Source: an uncultured Alphaproteobacteria bacterium
Lineage (GTDB): Bacteria; Pseudomonadota; Alphaproteobacteria; Caulobacterales; Parvularculaceae
Direction of reading: 5' to 3'
Assembly: GCA_937895955.1 (NCBI GenBank)
Contig: CALAZI010000129.1
Location: forward strand, 1-40,736
DNA: 40,736 nucleotides
The notes under the pieces are model-generated. The model saw only the letters and a program-made list of their open reading frames with translations, ran no database searches and had not been told where the DNA came from. This document shows positions 23,830-32,158 of the stretch, piece by piece. A program made the translations under genes and the position numbers. The number at the start of each line of letters is the position of its first letter. Position 1 is the stretch's first letter.

Positions 23830-24759
23830 TTGACCGAGATCGCCGTCATCCTTCCCTGTCTCAATGAGGAAGCGGCGATCGGGTCCGTCGTCGCCGCGTT
23901 TCGCGCCGCGCTGCCGTCGGCCATAATCTATGTCTATGACAACGCCTCGAGCGATGACACGGCGGGCGTCGCCGCGCGCGCCGGCGCCGTCGTTCGCCGC
24001 GAACCGAGGCCGGGCAAAGGCAATGCGGTGACGCGCGCCTTCGCCGACATCGACGCCGATATCTATGTTCTCGCCGACGGCGACGGCACCTATGACGCGA
24101 AGACGGCGCCGATGATGGTCGAACGATTGCGGCGCGAGACGCTCGACATGGTGATCGGCGTTCGAACGCATTCCTCGGCGGCGGCGTACAGGCCCGGCCA
24201 TGTTTTGGGCAATCGCCTTTTCAGCGGCATTTTCCGCTCGCTGTTCAGGACGAACTACACGGACATATTGAGCGGCTATCGCGTGTTGTCGCGCCGTTTC
24301 GTCAAGAGCTTTCCTTCGCGCGCGCGCGGTTTTGAGATTGAGATCGAAATGACGGCGCACGCCGCCTTGCTGAGGACGCCGATCGCGGAAATGGAAACGG
24401 CGTATGGGCCGCGCGCCAAAGGCGCTGAAAGCAAGCTCAACACCGTGCGCGACGGCGCGCGCATTCTCGCGCGCATGTTTCGCTTCCTGCGCCTGCACCG
24501 GCCGCGTTTCGTCTACGGCATTCTCGGCATTTTGGGCGTCGGCGTCGCGGCGATCCTGTTTATTCCCATTCTGATTGAGTTTCTTCAGACCGGGCTGGTG
24601 CCGCGCTTTCCGACCCTCATCGTCTCCGTCGCGATCGGCCTCCTTGGTTTCGCCGCCTTCGCCGTCGGCGCCATTTTGGACGCGCAGGCGCAGCATTTCG
24701 CCGAAACCAAGCGGCTCGCCTATTTGCGCATTCCGCCGCCGCCGGGTCTTAGCGCATGA
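23830..24759 (+). CDS. GT2 glycosyltransferase, polyprenyl-phosphate type
   Basis: 309 residues from a TTG directly after the folD stop. The GT2 catalytic domain opens VILPCLNEEAAIGSVV and holds YDNASSDDT and the metal-binding D83-GDGTYD89 motif, with later ILSGYRVLSRRFVKSFP and GFEIEIEMTAHA. Two membrane helices close the protein (about 227-250 and 261-284). The layout resembles dolichol/undecaprenyl-phosphate hexose synthases, which load a sugar onto a lipid carrier on the cytosolic face. Its stop overlaps the next gene (ATGA, 24756-24759), a large membrane protein that could use the lipid-linked sugar. Confidence 0.9.
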   Translation: MTEIAVILPCLNEEAAIGSVVAAFRAALPSAIIYVYDNASSDDTAGVAARAGAVVRREPRPGKGNAVTRAFADIDADIYVLADGDGTYDAKTAPMMVERLRRETLDMVIGVRTHSSAAAYRPGHVLGNRLFSGIFRSLFRTNYTDILSGYRVLSRRFVKSFPSRARGFEIEIEMTAHAALLRTPIAEMETAYGPRAKGAESKLNTVRDGARILARMFRFLRLHRPRFVYGILGILGVGVAAILFIPILIEFLQTGLVPRFPTLIVSVAIGLLGFAAFAVGAILDAQAQHFAETKRLAYLRIPPPPGLSA

Positions 24760-25973
24760 GCGCGCTCGCGAGGAAGGGGCTCATTGCGCTGGCTCTCGCG
24801 CCCTTGCTGACCGCGATCTTTCTCGGCGGGATTCTCGCCGCTTTCGCCGTGCCGAGCGAACCTGTGCTCCGCAATCTCAAAGACAGGCCGGAGGTGATTT
24901 TCGCGCGTCGCGCCGACAATGGCCGCGTCATCGACGCCGACACCGAATGCATCGGTCTCAGCATCGGTCTTGATCTTTCAGGCGTTCAGGAACCGCTTCT
25001 TCATCGCGCGGTCAATGCGCAGAGTCTCTATGGCTGCCAGCCGCTGGAAGATTTTTTCAACGGATCGACGGACGAGAAACTTCTCGATTATTTCCGCTAC
25101 TGGCACGGCCATGCGCTGATCTCGCGACCTGTTCTTGCGCTGATGCCGTATAATGACCTGCGCGGCTATCTCTTTACGATCTCGCTCGGTCTTCTCCTCT
25201 GGCTTCTCTGGCGCATCGGCGCCGACTTCACGCCGGCGACGGCGCTCGCTTTCGCCGCGCCTTTCGTCGTCATCAACGCCATGGGCCTGATGGTGGTCGC
25301 GACGAAAGCGACGACATGGCTGCTCGCGATCGGCGCCGCGCTTTATCTGAGCCGGCGTCGGTCGGGCGAGGCGCCTGTTCTCGCCTTCTTCATGATCGGC
25401 GCCATGACCGCCTATTTCGACTTTTTCACGGGACCCGCCTTCATCTTCTGTTTCTCCGCCTTGGTCTGGGCGCTTTACGACTTGCGCAGCGGCCGACAGC
25501 CGACATGGCGCGAGTTCATTCCTCTTGGCTTTTTCTGGGGCGTCGGCTGGGCCGGGTTCATCCTCATCAAGATCGCGATTGCGGCGCTTGTTCTCGATTC
25601 CGGCGTCTGGCGCGATTTTCTTGACGCCGCGCTCTTTCGCCTGCGCGGCGAGACGAAAGACGTCGGCAGTTTCATTCCCGGCGCGGCGCTTTATGAAAAT
25701 ATCGCGGCGATGAAAACGTTCTGGGCGCCGGTTGCGATCATTGCGTTCTTCATTCTTCCCTTCGCGACGAAGGCGCGGCGCGCGCGCTGGCGGCGCTTGA
25801 TCGACGAACGCAGCGTTCTTCTCGGCGTCGCTCTGGCGCCATTGCTGTGGATGGAAGTCTTCACCAACCACACCCAGATCCACGCCGCTTTCACGCAAAT
25901 CAATTATGCGCCGGCGTTCATCCTGTCGGCGCTGGTCCTTGCGGCGTCGCCGGCGCTTGCGCCCCGTTCTTGA
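24756..25973 (+). CDS. Polytopic membrane protein, possible GT-C-like glycosyltransferase
   Basis: 405 residues with about nine hydrophobic spans, the first near 9-31 and the last near 383-401. An extracytoplasmic loop between spans one and two (about 32-130) includes DADTECIGLSIGLDL and LYGCQPLEDFF, with two cysteines that could pair. I recognise no named family. The coupling to a polyprenyl-phosphate GT2 by a 4-base overlap and the loop-then-helices layout recall GT-C enzymes, which take sugar from a lipid carrier in the periplasm; a clear Asp/Glu catalytic motif in the first loop cannot be assigned. Treat the enzymatic role as inference. Confidence 0.75.
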   Translation: MSALARKGLIALALAPLLTAIFLGGILAAFAVPSEPVLRNLKDRPEVIFARRADNGRVIDADTECIGLSIGLDLSGVQEPLLHRAVNAQSLYGCQPLEDFFNGSTDEKLLDYFRYWHGHALISRPVLALMPYNDLRGYLFTISLGLLLWLLWRIGADFTPATALAFAAPFVVINAMGLMVVATKATTWLLAIGAALYLSRRRSGEAPVLAFFMIGAMTAYFDFFTGPAFIFCFSALVWALYDLRSGRQPTWREFIPLGFFWGVGWAGFILIKIAIAALVLDSGVWRDFLDAALFRLRGETKDVGSFIPGAALYENIAAMKTFWAPVAIIAFFILPFATKARRARWRRLIDERSVLLGVALAPLLWMEVFTNHTQIHAAFTQINYAPAFILSALVLAASPALAPRS

Positions 25974-26019
25974 TCGGGGGCGAGGGCCTCCCCATCTTAT
26001 GGAACGAAAGGGCGTAACC

Positions 26020-26559
26020 ATGACCCATGCGCGTATGAAAACGGCTTTCCTCGCCGCGGCCTCGCTGACCGCGGCGTCTTTGGCGATCGCGCCGGCTATC
26101 GCCGCAACGCCGATGGAGCCTGTCGCGATCGAGCATGTCATGGTCGCGCCGGACCATGAGGCCGAGCGGGCCGGCCCTGCGATCAACGCCAGGGGGATCG
26201 GCATCGCCGCCGCCGCCCTGGCGGCGCTGGCGGGGCTTGTCCGGCTTGTCGGGCTGCGGCGGCTCAAAAGCGCGGCGATCGCCGCTGCAACCGCAAGCGG
26301 CAAAGTCGTCGCCGCCGGCGCCGATGCGACCGTCGCTGTCGTCAAAACCGCCGCGCGCGCCGTTTCCTCGCCCTTGCGCTTCCTCCTCTTGATGGCCGGG
26401 CTTGGCCTCTTCGCCCTGACGGGTCTCGGCCTCTACGATATCGAATGGGCGGGCGGCCTTATTGTCGGCGCGGCGATGACGGGCCTTGCGCTGCTCGGCG
26501 CGGCAAGGACGAAAAAAGTCTTTGCCTCCAATCGGTCGCGGTCTCGTCTTAACGACTGA
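26020..26559 (+). CDS. Small Ala-rich membrane protein of unknown function
   Basis: 179 residues. The ATG at 26020 has AAGGG eight bases upstream; ATG 25999 and ATG 26035 are in-frame alternatives. MKTAFLAAASLTAASLAIAPAIA at residues 6-28 looks like a signal peptide. Three further hydrophobic spans follow (about 59-79, 120-140 and 145-163), the middle one carrying LRFLLLMAGLGLFALTGLGLYDIEW. The tail is Arg/Ser/Lys-rich. No family is recognised. The stop codon overlaps a perfect CtrA-type box (26549-26564). Confidence 0.65.
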   Translation: MTHARMKTAFLAAASLTAASLAIAPAIAATPMEPVAIEHVMVAPDHEAERAGPAINARGIGIAAAALAALAGLVRLVGLRRLKSAAIAAATASGKVVAAGADATVAVVKTAARAVSSPLRFLLLMAGLGLFALTGLGLYDIEWAGGLIVGAAMTGLALLGAARTKKVFASNRSRSRLND

Positions 26560-26564
26560 TTAAC
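26549..26564 (+). promoter_or_regulatory. CtrA-type box upstream of rpe
   Basis: TTAACGACTGATTAAC matches TTAA-N7-TTAAC exactly. It covers the stop codon of the preceding gene and lies 250 bases before rpe. A weak -10 candidate, TTAAAT (26581-26586), stands 16 bases after the box. CtrA is the cell-cycle response regulator of alphaproteobacteria and binds boxes overlapping -35. Confidence 0.55.
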
Positions 26565-26593
26565 TAATAAAAACAGTATGTTAAATGTAAGAA

Positions 26594-26726
26594 AGGCGGC
26601 TGACGCCTCATTTCCGCCGCATTGAGGCGCCATCCTCTCCCATGAGCTTCATTGAGCCTCTTTGACGCTTCCTGCACCTCGAAACCGCCCGGTCTTTCGC
26701 CCCCCGCACCCCTGAAGACCGGGCGG
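26594..26726 (+). promoter_or_regulatory. Two hairpins in the rpe leader
   Basis: AGGCG-GCTGA-CGCCT (26594-26608) is followed by CATTT. Further on, a perfect 12-bp inverted repeat CCGCCCGGTCTT (26685-26696) and AAGACCGGGCGG (26715-26726) is followed by ATTTCATTT. Either could end transcription from upstream; the second is strong but has an interrupted T-run, so control of rpe is an alternative. No gene is supported in 26560-26814. Confidence 0.45.
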
Positions 26727-26814
26727 ATTTCATTTCAGCCCATGTGATTGATTTTTCGTCCGCCAGCCGGCGTTTTTGTTGCGCCGATCCGGCGCATCAA
26801 GATAGGCAGGCTTG

Positions 26815-27474
26815 ATGTCGCCCGTTCGTATCGCCCCTTCAATTCTGTCCGCCGATTTCGCCCGTCTGGGGGAGGAAATCGCCGCCGTCTCCGCCGCCGG
26901 GGCGGACTTCATCCATGTCGACGTCATGGACGGGCATTTTGTGCCCAATCTGACGATCGGGCCGCTTGTCGTCGGCGCGATCCGCAAGGCGACGAAGCTG
27001 CCCTTCGACGTGCATTTGATGATCGCGCCCGTCGATCCCTATATCGATGAGTTCGCCAAGGCCGGCGCCGACATCCTGACCGTTCATCCTGAAGCGGGGC
27101 CGCATCTTCACCGGACCTTGCAGCGCATCCGCGCGGCGGGGATGCGCCCGGGCGTCGCGCTCAATCCGGGAACGCCGGTCGCGGCGATCGAGCCGGTCAT
27201 CGGCGATGTTGATCTCGTTCTTGTCATGAGCGTCAATCCGGGCTTCGGCGGCCAGTCCTTCATTCGCTCGCAACTGAAAAAAATCGAAACGATCCGTAAG
27301 CTGATCGATGAGACCGGCCGCGACATCATGCTTGAGGTTGACGGCGGCGTGAACGCCGAGACGGCGAAAGCCGTCATCGCCGCCGGCGCCGACGTGCTCG
27401 TCGCCGGCTCGGCTGTTTTTCGCGGCGATCCCGCCGCCTATGCGGCGAACATCGCCGCGCTAAGGGGCGTGTGA
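26815..27474 (+). CDS. rpe: Ribulose-phosphate 3-epimerase
   Basis: 219 residues from ATG 26815, with AGGCAGG upstream; a TTG at 26812 is the alternative. TIM-barrel signatures: IAPSILSADFARLGEEI, DFIHVDVMDGHFVPNLTIGP, LPFDVHLMI, VLVMSVNPGFGGQSFI and MLEVDGGVNAETA. The aspartates and histidines of the metal site (HVDVMDG, DVHLM) are present. It interconverts ribulose-5-phosphate and xylulose-5-phosphate in the pentose phosphate pathway. A heparinase-like gene follows after four bases and purH lies further on, a gene order I recall from other alphaproteobacteria. Confidence 0.96.
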   Translation: MSPVRIAPSILSADFARLGEEIAAVSAAGADFIHVDVMDGHFVPNLTIGPLVVGAIRKATKLPFDVHLMIAPVDPYIDEFAKAGADILTVHPEAGPHLHRTLQRIRAAGMRPGVALNPGTPVAAIEPVIGDVDLVLVMSVNPGFGGQSFIRSQLKKIETIRKLIDETGRDIMLEVDGGVNAETAKAVIAAGADVLVAGSAVFRGDPAAYAANIAALRGV

Positions 27475-27478
27475 GGAC

Positions 27479-29140
27479 GTGGCGTCGAGTTCGAGCAGGA
27501 AATCCGATCATGACGTCGCCGGCGATATCGCCCGCCGCTTCCAGCGCGCGTGGGGCGAAAGCCCGTTCTACCAGTCTCAACTGAAAGGCCCGGCGCCCGA
27601 TCGCCTCGCGCTGAAGCCGATCGATCCTTACGGCGCCGACAAGGCGCTCGGCGAAGGCATCGCCGCCGGACGCTTGTCGATCGGCGCGCAGTCGGTCGAC
27701 TGCGAAGGCGAGATCGAGCGTTTGTGGGCGCTCGCCGGCCGCGAGGGGCCGCTTTACGATTTTCTTCACCGCTTCGTCTGGCTGCGCCATCTGGCGGCGC
27801 TCGGCCAGCGCGGCCGCGATCCGGCGCTCCGCCTCGCCGAGGCCTGGCTCGCCGACAATGAGAAATGGTCGCCGGAAAGCTGGGAGCCGTACACGACCGG
27901 CGAACGGCTCATTCATTTGTGCTGCCACGGACAGGTCGTCATCGCCCGCGGCGACGCGCTGTGGCGCAGCCGCATTCTCACTTCGATGGCGCGCCAGACG
28001 CGCCATCTCGCGCGCGCCGGCCATCGCGCCGGCGCGGCGCATGAAAGGCTGATGACGGCGATGGCGCTGACCGTCGTCGCGCTCGCGCTTCCCGGCTGCG
28101 AGAGTGAAGCGGAAAAAGGCGTTGAGCTGTTGCGCCGGGAGCTGCGTCTCCAGATTCGTCCGGACGGCGGCCATATCAGCCGCAATCCGTCGCGCCAGCT
28201 TGAGATTGTCGTCCGCCTGCAGATGGTTTTGAAAGCGCTTGAAGCGCGCCGCATGCCGACGCCGGGATTTCTGCGTCACATGATCGGCCGCGCCGCGGCG
28301 CATGTGCAGCTGTTCAGAAGCGGCGACGGGCGCCTCGCCGTGTTCAACGGCGGCTATGAGGACGACGGCGCCGCGCTTTCTTCAGCGCTGACGGCGGTCG
28401 ATGAAGCGGCCGAGCCGACAGGGTTTGCGCGCCATTCCGGCTTTCAGCGGCTGGAAGCGGCGCGAAGCGTTCTGATCGCCGATATCGGCGCGGCGCGCGG
28501 CGGCGCGACGGCGACCGGCGGCTTTCAGGGCGGCGCGTCGTTTCATTTTTCGTCCGGACGCTCGCGCCTTGTCGTCAATTGCGGTTCCGGCGCCCAGCTT
28601 CCGGGCGAGTGGGCGAACGCCTTGCGGCTGGCGGCGGCGCATTCGACGCTGTCGAAAGAGCCGCGCGAGGCCGGCGCGGGGCTCGCCCGCGGCGCCGTCA
28701 TCACGCATCGCCGCGCTGAAGACGTCAAAGGCCATCTTCTCGAAATCGAGCGTTGCTTCGGCGCCGAGCCTGACGCCATGCGTCACATCAGGCGCTTCTA
28801 CCTCGCCGCGCGCGGCGACGATCTGCGGGGCGAGGACAGGATAGCTGGGGCGTCCGCGGCGCTGCGCGCCGGCTGGCGCCTGCGCTTCCATCTTCATCCG
28901 GGGGTCAAGGCCTCGGCCGCCCGGGACGGCCGGTCGATCATTTTGGCGCTTCCGAACAAGGAAGGCTGGCGGTTTCGCTGCAATTTTCCCAATCTGACGA
29001 TCGACCGCAGCGTCTATTGCGGGGCCGGCGGTTTGCCGCAGGCGAGCGAACAGATCGTGATCGCCCCTGATGGGTTGGAAGACGATGCGGCCGGGGATAT
29101 TGTCGCCCGCTGGAGCTTCCGTCGCATGGATGCCGCCTGA
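27479..29140 (+). CDS. Heparinase II/III family protein
   Basis: 553 residues from GTG 27479, the only early start in frame; GAGG stands very close before it. Family features are an N-terminal helical region with YDFLHRFVWLRHLAALG and WEPYTTGERLIHLCCH, then RLQIRPDGGHISRNPSRQLEIVVRLQMV, and a C-terminal beta-rich half with VFNGGYEDD, GFQRLEAARSVLIADIG and GWRFRCNFPN. Known lyases of the group cut acidic polysaccharides in the periplasm, but this protein has no signal peptide. Alphaproteobacteria commonly carry such a copy beside purH and its substrate is not known to me. It may instead act on an internal glycan. Confidence 0.87.
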   Translation: MASSSSRKSDHDVAGDIARRFQRAWGESPFYQSQLKGPAPDRLALKPIDPYGADKALGEGIAAGRLSIGAQSVDCEGEIERLWALAGREGPLYDFLHRFVWLRHLAALGQRGRDPALRLAEAWLADNEKWSPESWEPYTTGERLIHLCCHGQVVIARGDALWRSRILTSMARQTRHLARAGHRAGAAHERLMTAMALTVVALALPGCESEAEKGVELLRRELRLQIRPDGGHISRNPSRQLEIVVRLQMVLKALEARRMPTPGFLRHMIGRAAAHVQLFRSGDGRLAVFNGGYEDDGAALSSALTAVDEAAEPTGFARHSGFQRLEAARSVLIADIGAARGGATATGGFQGGASFHFSSGRSRLVVNCGSGAQLPGEWANALRLAAAHSTLSKEPREAGAGLARGAVITHRRAEDVKGHLLEIERCFGAEPDAMRHIRRFYLAARGDDLRGEDRIAGASAALRAGWRLRFHLHPGVKASAARDGRSIILALPNKEGWRFRCNFPNLTIDRSVYCGAGGLPQASEQIVIAPDGLEDDAAGDIVARWSFRRMDAA

Positions 29141-29300
29141 TCGCGTCCGACGACGAAGGCTTCGCCGGACCAGGGGAAGTTGGGGCGCGCCGAGAGGTTG
29201 ATCGCACTTTTTGTTGTCGCCGGGCCGCACGGGCGCAGGCGATCTCTATCGAAGCGGAAGCGCGTCAGCGTCTGTTTCGGCGTGTTAGGGGAAGGCGTTG

Positions 29301-30497
29301 ATGATTAGAAAGCTGCTGATCAGATTGAAGAAAGCGACCGGCGCGCGCGTCGAACCGAGAACGCTCAATGACTTTGACATTTCAGCGCTGCTTGACCGGC
29401 CGCAGCGCCGCATCGATCTGCGCGCGGCGAGCAAGCTCATCCAGGGAAAGCGCGTCCTCATCACCGGCGCCGGCGGCACGATCGGCTCCGAGCTTGCGCG
29501 TCAGACGGTGGGTTTCGCGCCGGCGAAACTCGCCATTCTGGATAATTCCGAATTCAATCTCTACGAGATCGACATGGAGCTGCGAGAGGCGGGCCATGGC
29601 GACATTCTTTTCTCATCGCTCACCGACGTATGCCGCGTTGAACATCTGACGCGCGTCTTCGAGATGGTGAAACCGGAAATCGTGCTTCACGCCGCCGCCT
29701 TCAAGCATGTGCCGATCGTCGAACAGAACCGCTGCGCGGCCGCGCTCGTCAACGTGCTCGGCGCCAAGCTCGTTTTTGACGCCGCCGTCCGCTGCAAGGC
29801 TGAAACGGTCGTCTTCATTTCAACCGACAAGGCGGTCAACCCGTCGAGTTTTATGGGCGCGACAAAGCGCGTCGCCGAACTCTACGCGCAGGCGCTCGAC
29901 GTCGCGCAAAGCGATTCGCGCTTCACGACGGTGCGTTTCGGCAACGTGTTCGGATCGACAGGATCGGTCGCGCCGCTTTTCGCGCGCCAGATCGCCAATG
30001 GCGGCCCCCTGACCGTCACGCATCCCGACATCAAGCGCTATTTCATGACGACGCGCGAGGCGGTGCAGCTCGTGCTGCAGGCGGCGAGCCTTGAAAGCGG
30101 CGAGAAATCGATCGTCAGCCATGACGGGCGCGTTTTCGTGCTCGACATGGGCGAACCCGTTCTCATCCTCGACCTCGCCAAGCGCATGATCGAGGCCTCG
30201 GGGCTTGTTCCGGGCAAGGACATCGAGATCCGCTTCACCGGCCTCAGGCCCGGCGAAAAACTGTTCGAGGAAATCTTTCTCGACACGGACAAGCTGGTGC
30301 GAACCGGCGCGGACGGCGTCCTGCTCGGCTCACCGGCGATGATCGACCTCCCTCTGCTCAATCCGCGCCTCACCGACGTCGTCAAGGCGGCGCAGGCCGC
30401 CGACCAGAAATCGCTCGACGAAGCGGTTCACGCCCTGGTCCCGGAATTCACGCCGGCGGTCGGCGAGGGCAAGAGCGCAAAACAGGCGCCGCATTAG
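29301..30497 (+). CDS. Soluble WbpM/PglF-type nucleotide-sugar 4,6-dehydratase
   Basis: 398 residues from ATG 29301; a TTG at 29298 is the alternative. The NAD motif is T55-GAGGTIG, and the dehydratase site reads S174-TDK177 followed by M185-GATK189, where Met replaces the usual Tyr, as in WbpM/PglF-type enzymes. Then come VRFGNVFGSTGSVAPLF, RYFMTTREAVQLVLQA and GLRPGEKLFEE. These enzymes turn UDP-GlcNAc into a 4-keto-6-deoxy sugar for rare surface sugars. The usual family member is about 600 residues with four membrane spans and an extra Rossmann domain at the N-terminus; that half is missing here. It stands between the heparinase gene and purH, 160 bases after the former. Confidence 0.9.
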   Translation: MIRKLLIRLKKATGARVEPRTLNDFDISALLDRPQRRIDLRAASKLIQGKRVLITGAGGTIGSELARQTVGFAPAKLAILDNSEFNLYEIDMELREAGHGDILFSSLTDVCRVEHLTRVFEMVKPEIVLHAAAFKHVPIVEQNRCAAALVNVLGAKLVFDAAVRCKAETVVFISTDKAVNPSSFMGATKRVAELYAQALDVAQSDSRFTTVRFGNVFGSTGSVAPLFARQIANGGPLTVTHPDIKRYFMTTREAVQLVLQAASLESGEKSIVSHDGRVFVLDMGEPVLILDLAKRMIEASGLVPGKDIEIRFTGLRPGEKLFEEIFLDTDKLVRTGADGVLLGSPAMIDLPLLNPRLTDVVKAAQAADQKSLDEAVHALVPEFTPAVGEGKSAKQAPH

Positions 30498-30526
30498 GCG
30501 GCGCGCAGGGTTGTTCGTCTGCGCGC
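30486..30526 (+). promoter_or_regulatory. Overlapping hairpins between the dehydratase and purH
   Basis: GCGCCGC-ATTAG-GCGGCGC (30486-30504) encloses the dehydratase stop codon TAG. GCGCGCAG (30501-30508) pairs with CTGCGCGC (30519-30526) across ten bases. They share 30501-30504, so only one can form fully. No T-run follows either. A role in ending the upstream transcript or controlling purH is possible. Confidence 0.35.
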
Positions 30527-30565
30527 GCTTGGCTAAACGACGCGCGAACATTCCGGAGTATCCCG

Positions 30566-32149
30566 ATGACGATTGTAACGCCCGTCCGGCGCGCCCTCCT
30601 GTCCGTTTCCGATAAGTCAGGCGTTGAGGCTTTCGCAAAGCGCCTCGCAGCGCAAAGCGTTGAGCTTGTGTCGACCGGCGGCACGGCGGCTCTGCTTCGA
30701 AAGGCGGGCCTTGCGGTCCGTGATGTTGCCGAGCTGACCGGATTTCCGGAAATGATGGACGGCCGCGTCAAGACGCTGCATCCGAAAGTCCATGGCGGTC
30801 TTCTGGCGCTGCGCGACAACGCCGAGCATCTCGCCGCGATGAAGGCGCACGATATTCCGGCGATCGACCTGCTCGTCGTCAATCTCTATCCGTTCGAGAA
30901 AACCGTCGCGGCGGGCGCCGACTATGAAACCTGCGTTGAGAATATCGACATCGGCGGGCCGGCGATGATCCGCGCGGCGGCGAAAAACCACGGCGGCGTC
31001 GGCGTCGTCACCGATCCCGACGATTATGAAACGGTCGCCGCCGAGATCGAGGCGAAAGGCGGCTTGACGCTTGAAACCAAAAAGCGGCTCGCTGCGGCGG
31101 CGTACGCCCGCACGGCCGCCTATGACGCGGCGATCTCGACCTGGTTCGCCGGCGCGATCGGCGATACGTTTCCCAAGCGCTTCGCCATCGCCGGCGCGCG
31201 CGCGGAAACGCTGCGCTATGGCGAGAACCCGCATCAGGAAGCGGCGTTCTACAAGAGCGGCGCTGAACGCTTCGGCGTCGCCACCGCGCGCCAGCTTCAG
31301 GGAAAGGCGCTTTCCTATAACAATCTCAATGACACGGATGCTGCCTATGAGCTGATCGCCGAGCTTGGAACGCAAAAGCCGACAGTCGCGATCATCAAGC
31401 ACGCCAATCCCTGCGGCGTCGCTTCCGCCGCGACGATGAGCGAGGCCTATGATCTCGCCTTGCGCTGCGATCCGGTTTCGGCGTTCGGCGGCATCATCGC
31501 GCTCAACCGGCGCCTCGACGCGGAGACGGCGGAAAAAATCACGGCGATTTTCTCGGAAGTCATCATCGCGCCTGAAGTCGACGAGGCGGCGCTCGCCGTC
31601 GTCAAGGCGAAGAAGAATCTGCGCGTCCTTGCGGCCGGCGGCGTTCCTGACCCGGCGGAAAAAGGGCTGATCATGCGCCCGCTCGCCGGCGGCTTTCTGC
31701 TGCAGTCGCGCGATTCAGGACGCATCGATGAAAGCGCGCTGAAAGTCGTCACGAAACGCGCGCCGAGCGCGGCGGAAATGCGCGATCTCGTTTTCGCCTT
31801 CCGCGTCGCCAAACATGTGAAGTCAAACGCGATCGTCTACGTCAAGAACGAGGCGACGGTCGGCATCGGCGCCGGCCAGATGAGCCGCGTCGATTCAAGC
31901 CGCATCGCGGCGCATAAATCGGCGGAGGCCGCGAAAGCCGCCGGGATCGCCGAACCGCTGGCGAAGGGATCAGTCGTCGCTTCGGACGCCTTCTTTCCAT
32001 TCGCCGACGGATTGCTCGCCGCGGCTGAAGCCGGCGCGACGGCGATCATCCAGCCGGGCGGATCGATGCGTGACGATGAAGTCATCGCCGCCGCGGACAA
32101 GGCCGGCCTCGCCATGGTCTTCACCGGCATGCGCCATTTCCGGCATTAG
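30566..32149 (+). CDS. purH: AICAR transformylase/IMP cyclohydrolase
   Basis: 527 residues, normal for PurH. The N-terminal MGS-like IMP cyclohydrolase part reads RRALLSVSDKSGVEAFAKRL, STGGTAALL, GFPEMMDGRVKTLHPKVHGGLL. The AICAR transformylase part includes LRYGENPHQEAAFY, LSYNNLNDTDAAYEL, IIKHANPCGVA and AFGGIIALNR, ending with the VGIGAGQMSR and DAFFPFADG blocks. It performs the last two steps to IMP using 10-formyl-THF, the product of FolD. GGAG lies eight bases before the ATG. It ends nine bases from the convergent glutamate dehydrogenase gene, with no clear terminator between. Confidence 0.97.
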   Translation: MTIVTPVRRALLSVSDKSGVEAFAKRLAAQSVELVSTGGTAALLRKAGLAVRDVAELTGFPEMMDGRVKTLHPKVHGGLLALRDNAEHLAAMKAHDIPAIDLLVVNLYPFEKTVAAGADYETCVENIDIGGPAMIRAAAKNHGGVGVVTDPDDYETVAAEIEAKGGLTLETKKRLAAAAYARTAAYDAAISTWFAGAIGDTFPKRFAIAGARAETLRYGENPHQEAAFYKSGAERFGVATARQLQGKALSYNNLNDTDAAYELIAELGTQKPTVAIIKHANPCGVASAATMSEAYDLALRCDPVSAFGGIIALNRRLDAETAEKITAIFSEVIIAPEVDEAALAVVKAKKNLRVLAAGGVPDPAEKGLIMRPLAGGFLLQSRDSGRIDESALKVVTKRAPSAAEMRDLVFAFRVAKHVKSNAIVYVKNEATVGIGAGQMSRVDSSRIAAHKSAEAAKAAGIAEPLAKGSVVASDAFFPFADGLLAAAEAGATAIIQPGGSMRDDEVIAAADKAGLAMVFTGMRHFRH

Positions 32150-32158
32150 CCAGGATCG

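Noticed and set aside
26642..26665. Seven-codon mini ORF (MSFIEPL) before rpe as a leader peptide
   Set aside because: No ribosome site and no run of regulatory codons; too short to separate from chance.
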